Positions 59,879-64,000 of a stretch of 64,000 bases of DNA are shown piece after piece. This DNA comes from Lathyrus oleraceus (taxonomy: Eukaryota > Streptophyta > Magnoliopsida > Fabales > Fabaceae), in the NCBI RefSeq assembly GCF_024323335.1, contig NC_066579.1:558001-622000 (forward strand), in the 5' to 3' direction. Each line of letters starts with the position of its first letter. The stretch's first letter is position 1. Under the pieces are notes generated by a model. That model saw nothing but the letters and a program-made list of their open reading frames with translations. It was not told the origin of the DNA and did no database searches. Position numbers and translations under genes: made by a program.

Positions 59879-60925
59879 ATGTCATCTGCACAAGAAATAT
59901 ATTGTCAATGCTCACTGCAATGGTGAGACATATGAGTCTGATTTATACGGGTTTTAGTTTTGAAACACCGATACTATCTGACTTACAATCAAGAGAAATT
60001 CAAATTTCTTGCATCTGAAAAAACAAATTGAATCATGCATAGGATCTGGTTTTGTGTCACAGATCATGTATCAAAATCCTTTTTTTAGAACAGTCAATGC
60101 AAATTTTCCCTCTAAAGGTACGGGACGATGAAGATGTTGAATACATGTTTGTTAGTCATGAACATTCTGATTACAACTCTATTGAGTTATATATTACTCT
60201 TCAACCATGTATACCATCTCAGCAATCTCAGATAACTAATCAAGTTAAATTTGATTCAAAAAACTCATATGACGCCGACCCAGAAGTAGAAGCAAAAGTC
60301 AACATCGTTGATGAAGAAGAAGAGACTGAGACACAGGTCGATCATATGTTGAACAACAACATTGAAGACGACGATCATCCAGCGTCATTACCTTCAAGTC
60401 ATGTATATAATCCGCCTTAACATATGACAAACATGGATATGCATGACGATGAAACATCCAATAGTGTTTTTATATAACCTGTATCCATGATCAGAGGGTG
60501 ACTTAAAAGTGGGAGACATGTTCCACACTAAAGAAGAATGTGTGCGAGATATCAAAAAATTTCACAGGAATAACTCTGTTGATTTCACTGTGAAACGCAC
60601 TGATTCGAGAAGGTATGTCATCGAATTTTGTAACATCCTTTGCAAGTTTCGGTTGGCTGCGTCTCACAAAAAGAGAAGCGACTCTTGGGAGATAGCTTCT
60701 ATAGACCCACCTCACAGTTGCATTACAACCAATATTAAACAAGATCACCGTAAATTAAGCGTTGAATTGATATGTCAAGATATTTTGCCACTTGTTAACA
60801 AAGACCCATCAATGAATGTGAGTATAATAATATCTCATATCGTCACAAGATATAATTTTACTTCATCTTAAAAGAAAGCGTGGATTGCAAAGACAAAGGT
60901 TGTTGAACAGGTATTCGACAACTGG
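59879..60925 (+). pseudogene. MULE transposase N-terminal remnant, copy B
   Basis: Near-identical to 38531-39575, with the MuDR DNA-binding domain at 60509-60871 (MFHTKEECVRDIKKFHRNN, one substitution) and the same truncation after VFDNWD into the HPA minisatellite. An extra T near 60051 changes the broken frame upstream compared with copy A. Confidence 0.82.
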
Positions 60926-61213
60926 GACACACTAATGCATTGAAGCTATCAAACTTCTACTTCAACTCTGACATAGACACGGATACCAGACTCACACTAA
61001 AGCATTGAAGTAGCTATCAAACTACTACTTCAACTTCAACACACAGACACGGATACCAGACGCGATGTATTGACACCAATAGTAATATAAGATATTAAAT
61101 CAATTGAATGTAAACATATCTTGTAGTGTGGTGTCGGTCCAACCCCAGACACCTACAAGCTAGTCTGAAAAGTGTGGGTGCTACAAAACGGAATTGAGTT
61201 TGAGGAGACAAAC

Positions 61214-61414
61214 CTCAAAAGGCAAAATGGGTTGATAAGGAGCCAATTTCCTAAGATGTTGTCTGATAAAGGAGTCACCAGTAACCTGAAGCGGACCACT
61301 GTTGACTTGTTCAACAGGAATGGTTGAAGCCATGGTCAGAAATTTCCTTCGATTCACTTGATGCTGCAAATTGGAGCAGAAAATGGATGAATTTTGAAAA
61401 TGAATCACACCCAT
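61214..61414 (-). pseudogene. Extra copy of HPA exon 1 (copy C)
   Basis: 201 bases encoding the same 67 residues as the functional exon (HLRK retained), with the GT donor intact. The flanks match copy B more than copy A. As with copy B, it is not followed by the other HPA exons locally. Confidence 0.85.
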
Positions 61415-62329
61415 TAAGACCTGAATAACAAATAGAACAACAAGAGAAAGTGAATCAAAATGTTTCAATTAAGAATGGCATTTCAGACAACATGAATTTC
61501 CCAGAAACGAAGAGAAAGAGGTACGAGGGCTGTCTCGTGTCGTGTCGTGTAGCCGCCGCCGCCGTAGGAAAAATGGAAAGATTTTAAATTTAAGAAAGAA
61601 AAAAAAACTTTAATATAAATAACTAACAAATTCGAAAATACAAAGAGATCAGAGACTCACGGGGATGTTAAAATTAAAAGCACTTTTTTGTTGACAAATG
61701 TTATGATTTTTATAAAGAATGTTTTGTTTGATAGATGAAGATATTTTGGTCAATTTATTTCTTTTGCAAAATTTAAGTTTTAAGTGAGTTTAATGTAAGT
61801 AAAATAATTGGCTTCATTTTAGAGATATAGAATATCTTAGAAACTCAAACTCTAAAATAGCACAATAAAGATATACTACTTAACAAATTAAATAAATGAG
61901 ATTTTTTTTAATTAGGATGTGTTTGTATTATTGATTAAAATTATAATTTTGAGAATATTTCTTTTTAAGAAATTATTGTTAGGAATTTAATTCCTAAATA
62001 TGTTTGTCAAATGAATAAAATTTTCAAAAATATTTTTATTTTATTCAAAATTTGAAACTTTAAAATTGAAAAGCAAATATGATGTAAAAATAAAAATTAT
62101 GGTTGATTATGTTGTATTTATATGAAAAGTTATGTTTGTCAAATGAATAAAAGAATTTAAAATATTTTTAAGATTTATTTTATTTAAATATTGAAATTTT
62201 AAAGTTAGAAAATAAATATATTGTAAAATGAGAATGTATGGTCGATTATTTGATTTTTTTTTACCTAAATACCTCTATTTTTCAAAAAAGAATCCAAAAT
62301 AACTCTGTTTTCAAAAAAAATCTCAATCT
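61415..62329 (-). other. Duplicated HPA upstream region, copy C
   Basis: Matches 40066-40974 almost base for base, with the GCC repeat and TATA-like sequence retained. No gene. Confidence 0.7.
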
Positions 62330-62641
62330 ACCCCACTTTGAAGAGGAGGCGTCAGATGAATTGACGTCTGCTCTTAAATTTAGAGAGGAGATGCCAATTA
62401 GATTGGCTAGTGCTCCTTGTGTTGCCAATCCAATTGGCGCCTATGTGTTAAGCTTTAAAGGAAGCGTCAATTGGTCTGGCACCTGTGTGTGTTTTGTAAT
62501 TTTTTTTTTGAAAAATATTGTACATGATAGATAAAGTCGAAATCAGACCAATTCATATTAATATTAATACCCGTTTACAAAAAAAAAACTAATGTCGATG
62601 ATCGGGATCACCTAACCGACCTCCGGCCCCACATCCTCTAA

Positions 62642-64000
62642 CTACCCGAACTTATGGCCCTAACCCACGTTGATGATTCACCCCGGATGTTTGAGTATTT
62701 GAGGAACCAGAAACATCACCACCAACTACAGGAGATTGCCTCAGATAGTCAGACAAATCAGTGTAGTCTTGTGTATGCATAGAAGGGGTACCGCCATAGC
62801 TGAGTTCATGACTCATGCCAGAGTAGTTGGGTTGTGTTTGAGTTGTTGGAGGGTGACCGGGACGATTGAATGGAGACATTGGTGTGAATGATGCGTCGAG
62901 GAAAGGTTGAAATGATTGGTGTGGTGTTTGGTAGACATATGGTTGTTGAAGATTTTGGTTTTGAGATGTTTGGGCTTCTTGGCTATGGCAGGAGGAGGGA
63001 CGGTTGATGTTAAATGATCGTTGAGTGTTTTGGCTAAGGTAGTTATGGTAGGGTGATGTGTTGGGTGCATAGCGATGTTGGGTCTCTTGATGATGATCTA
63101 GTTGTTGGTGGTGGTACGGAGTATGCTCTTGGTATTGTGGTTGGGTGTATGGTATGTTAGGATTGTATGTTTATGTGTTTGTGGATCAAAAAGTTTGATG
63201 GATAGGGGGTTGTGAGTAGTCGGTCTGACAATGTTGTTGGGGGTTATATGTTGAGCCTTCTGATGTGTAAGTTTCCTGGCGTGGGTCGTATAGGTACATA
63301 TCCTCGGCGATGAACTCAAATCTAATTAATATGTACCAAGTCATATAATTACGACTTGGTTTTTCTTCAGTTGACATCACAACGTCTGTTAAGACATGGT
63401 CTTGGCGGTGCTTCTATTTGCGACACTCAGATCTAACAAAGCTTTGCCATGGGTTAAAGTTCCATTGGTCGTTAACTTTGCGTAGATGTCATTCTCCTAG
63501 GTTTGTCGGGGGATCTGGGATGTGTTGAAGCATACCGAACTGCAATTTAACACGATCACTATTATGCGTCTCCACAGTGGTGAATCTTATGATCGGTGTG
63601 CACGTAGTCCAAACAGTTGCGTCTTGTTCGTTGATTTCATGGTCATGATCCAAATTTAGATATGGTCGCCAAATGAACTGAAATGTGAACATATATTACA
63701 TTATAAATTTGGTAGAATAAATTAATAATTATTACGAAATAATTAGGTTAATGGCCATACATCTGTCGGTCGAAGATGATCCAAGAGATTGCGATATTGG
63801 GTAATACAGTGTCTAGGACATCTGTTATAACTCATACCACGTGTCGATCATCTGCACCATAAAAGTAAAGATATTATTTAGAGATAATAATCGGTAAAGT
63901 AAATAAATATAGTCCATTTTTAAGAGCTTACTTTTGTGCATACGGGAATGTGAATGGGTTGTTATTGACGGGAGTTATGGACGGTAGTCTGGACCAACCC
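62642..64000 (-). pseudogene. PMD pseudogene copy C, C-terminal part (cut by window end)
   Basis: Equivalent of 35790-37145 in copy A, including the FIWRPYLNLDHDHEINEQDA segment and the Q/H-rich tail with the same stop codons. It continues past the window. Confidence 0.78.

Larger units (their letters stand above)
34120..64000. repeat. Tandem triplication of a 5.46-5.49 kb block containing HPA exon 1
   Basis: Three direct copies: A about 34120-39575, B about 39575-60925 (including the 15.86-kb Ogre), and C from about 60925 to beyond the window. Exon 1 start codons at 34610, 40065 and 61414 are offset 5455 and, after subtracting the Ogre and its duplication (15863), 5486. Each unit holds the end of the intron-1 minisatellite, HPA exon 1, about 0.9 kb of upstream DNA, a minus-strand PMD pseudogene, and the start of a plus-strand MULE transposase cut after VFDNWD. 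B and C share small insertions absent from A (for example 'tttaagtgag' near 40430 and 61780), so they are sister copies. Confidence 0.93.

Noticed and set aside
1..64000. tRNA, rRNA or other structured RNA genes
   Set aside because: Nothing recognisable beyond tRNA-derived primer binding sites of the retrotransposons.

Overview
This 64-kb window is nuclear DNA from a dicot plant, most likely a legume with a large repeat-rich genome. The legume call is inference, from an Ogre-type Ty3 element, Tekay and Reina chromoviruses and MULE/plant-mobile-domain sequences. There are no bacterial features. One conventional gene is present: a nine-exon, minus-strand gene for plastid histidinol-phosphate aminotransferase (histidine biosynthesis), spanning 15962-34610. 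Its nine exons join in frame to 406 residues with every catalytic landmark present, although introns 5 and 8 are swollen by nested transposons.

Left flank (1-15.9 kb): an old, broken Tat-like Ty3 remnant (1-1459 and 10226-13390) is split by an 8.76-kb minus-strand Tekay chromovirus (1460-10220, target duplication GAGAC) and carries a 252-bp hAT-type MITE with an 8-bp target duplication. AT-rich DNA with a Stowaway-like MITE and an 868-bp tandem duplication follows.

Gene body (15.9-34.6 kb): intron 8 (10.0 kb) holds a candidate hAT-like insertion, an RTE-type LINE reverse-transcriptase remnant, and a broken Ty1/copia fragment into which an intact 5.19-kb Reina-type chromovirus has inserted (identical LTRs by eye, open 1513-codon gag-pol). 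Intron 5 holds a second Reina-type element (5.35 kb, identical LTRs, two frameshifts). Both chromoviruses lie antisense to the host gene. Intron 1 carries a 65-74 bp minisatellite.

Right flank (34-64 kb): a block of about 5.46 kb, made of the intron-1 minisatellite end, exon 1 of the aminotransferase, its upstream region, a plant-mobile-domain pseudogene and the 5' part of a MULE transposase, is present in three direct tandem copies, the third cut by the window end. Copy 2 is interrupted by a 15.86-kb Ogre-type Ty3 element (42914-58771, target duplication ACCGT) with 2.1-kb LTRs, a tRNA-Arg primer site, an extra 5' ORF, gag, protease plus G-patch, a frame-consistent intron, RT with two RNase H domains, integrase, and a 12-unit minisatellite in its 3' region.

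Inferred order of events: MULE/PMD material landed upstream of the aminotransferase; a tandem duplication with one breakpoint in the intron-1 minisatellite made the array (copies 2 and 3 share variants absent from copy 1); Ogre then entered copy 2. No clearly new system was found. The most notable items are the triplicated first exon and upstream region of an essential gene, and the splice-consistent Ogre intron.
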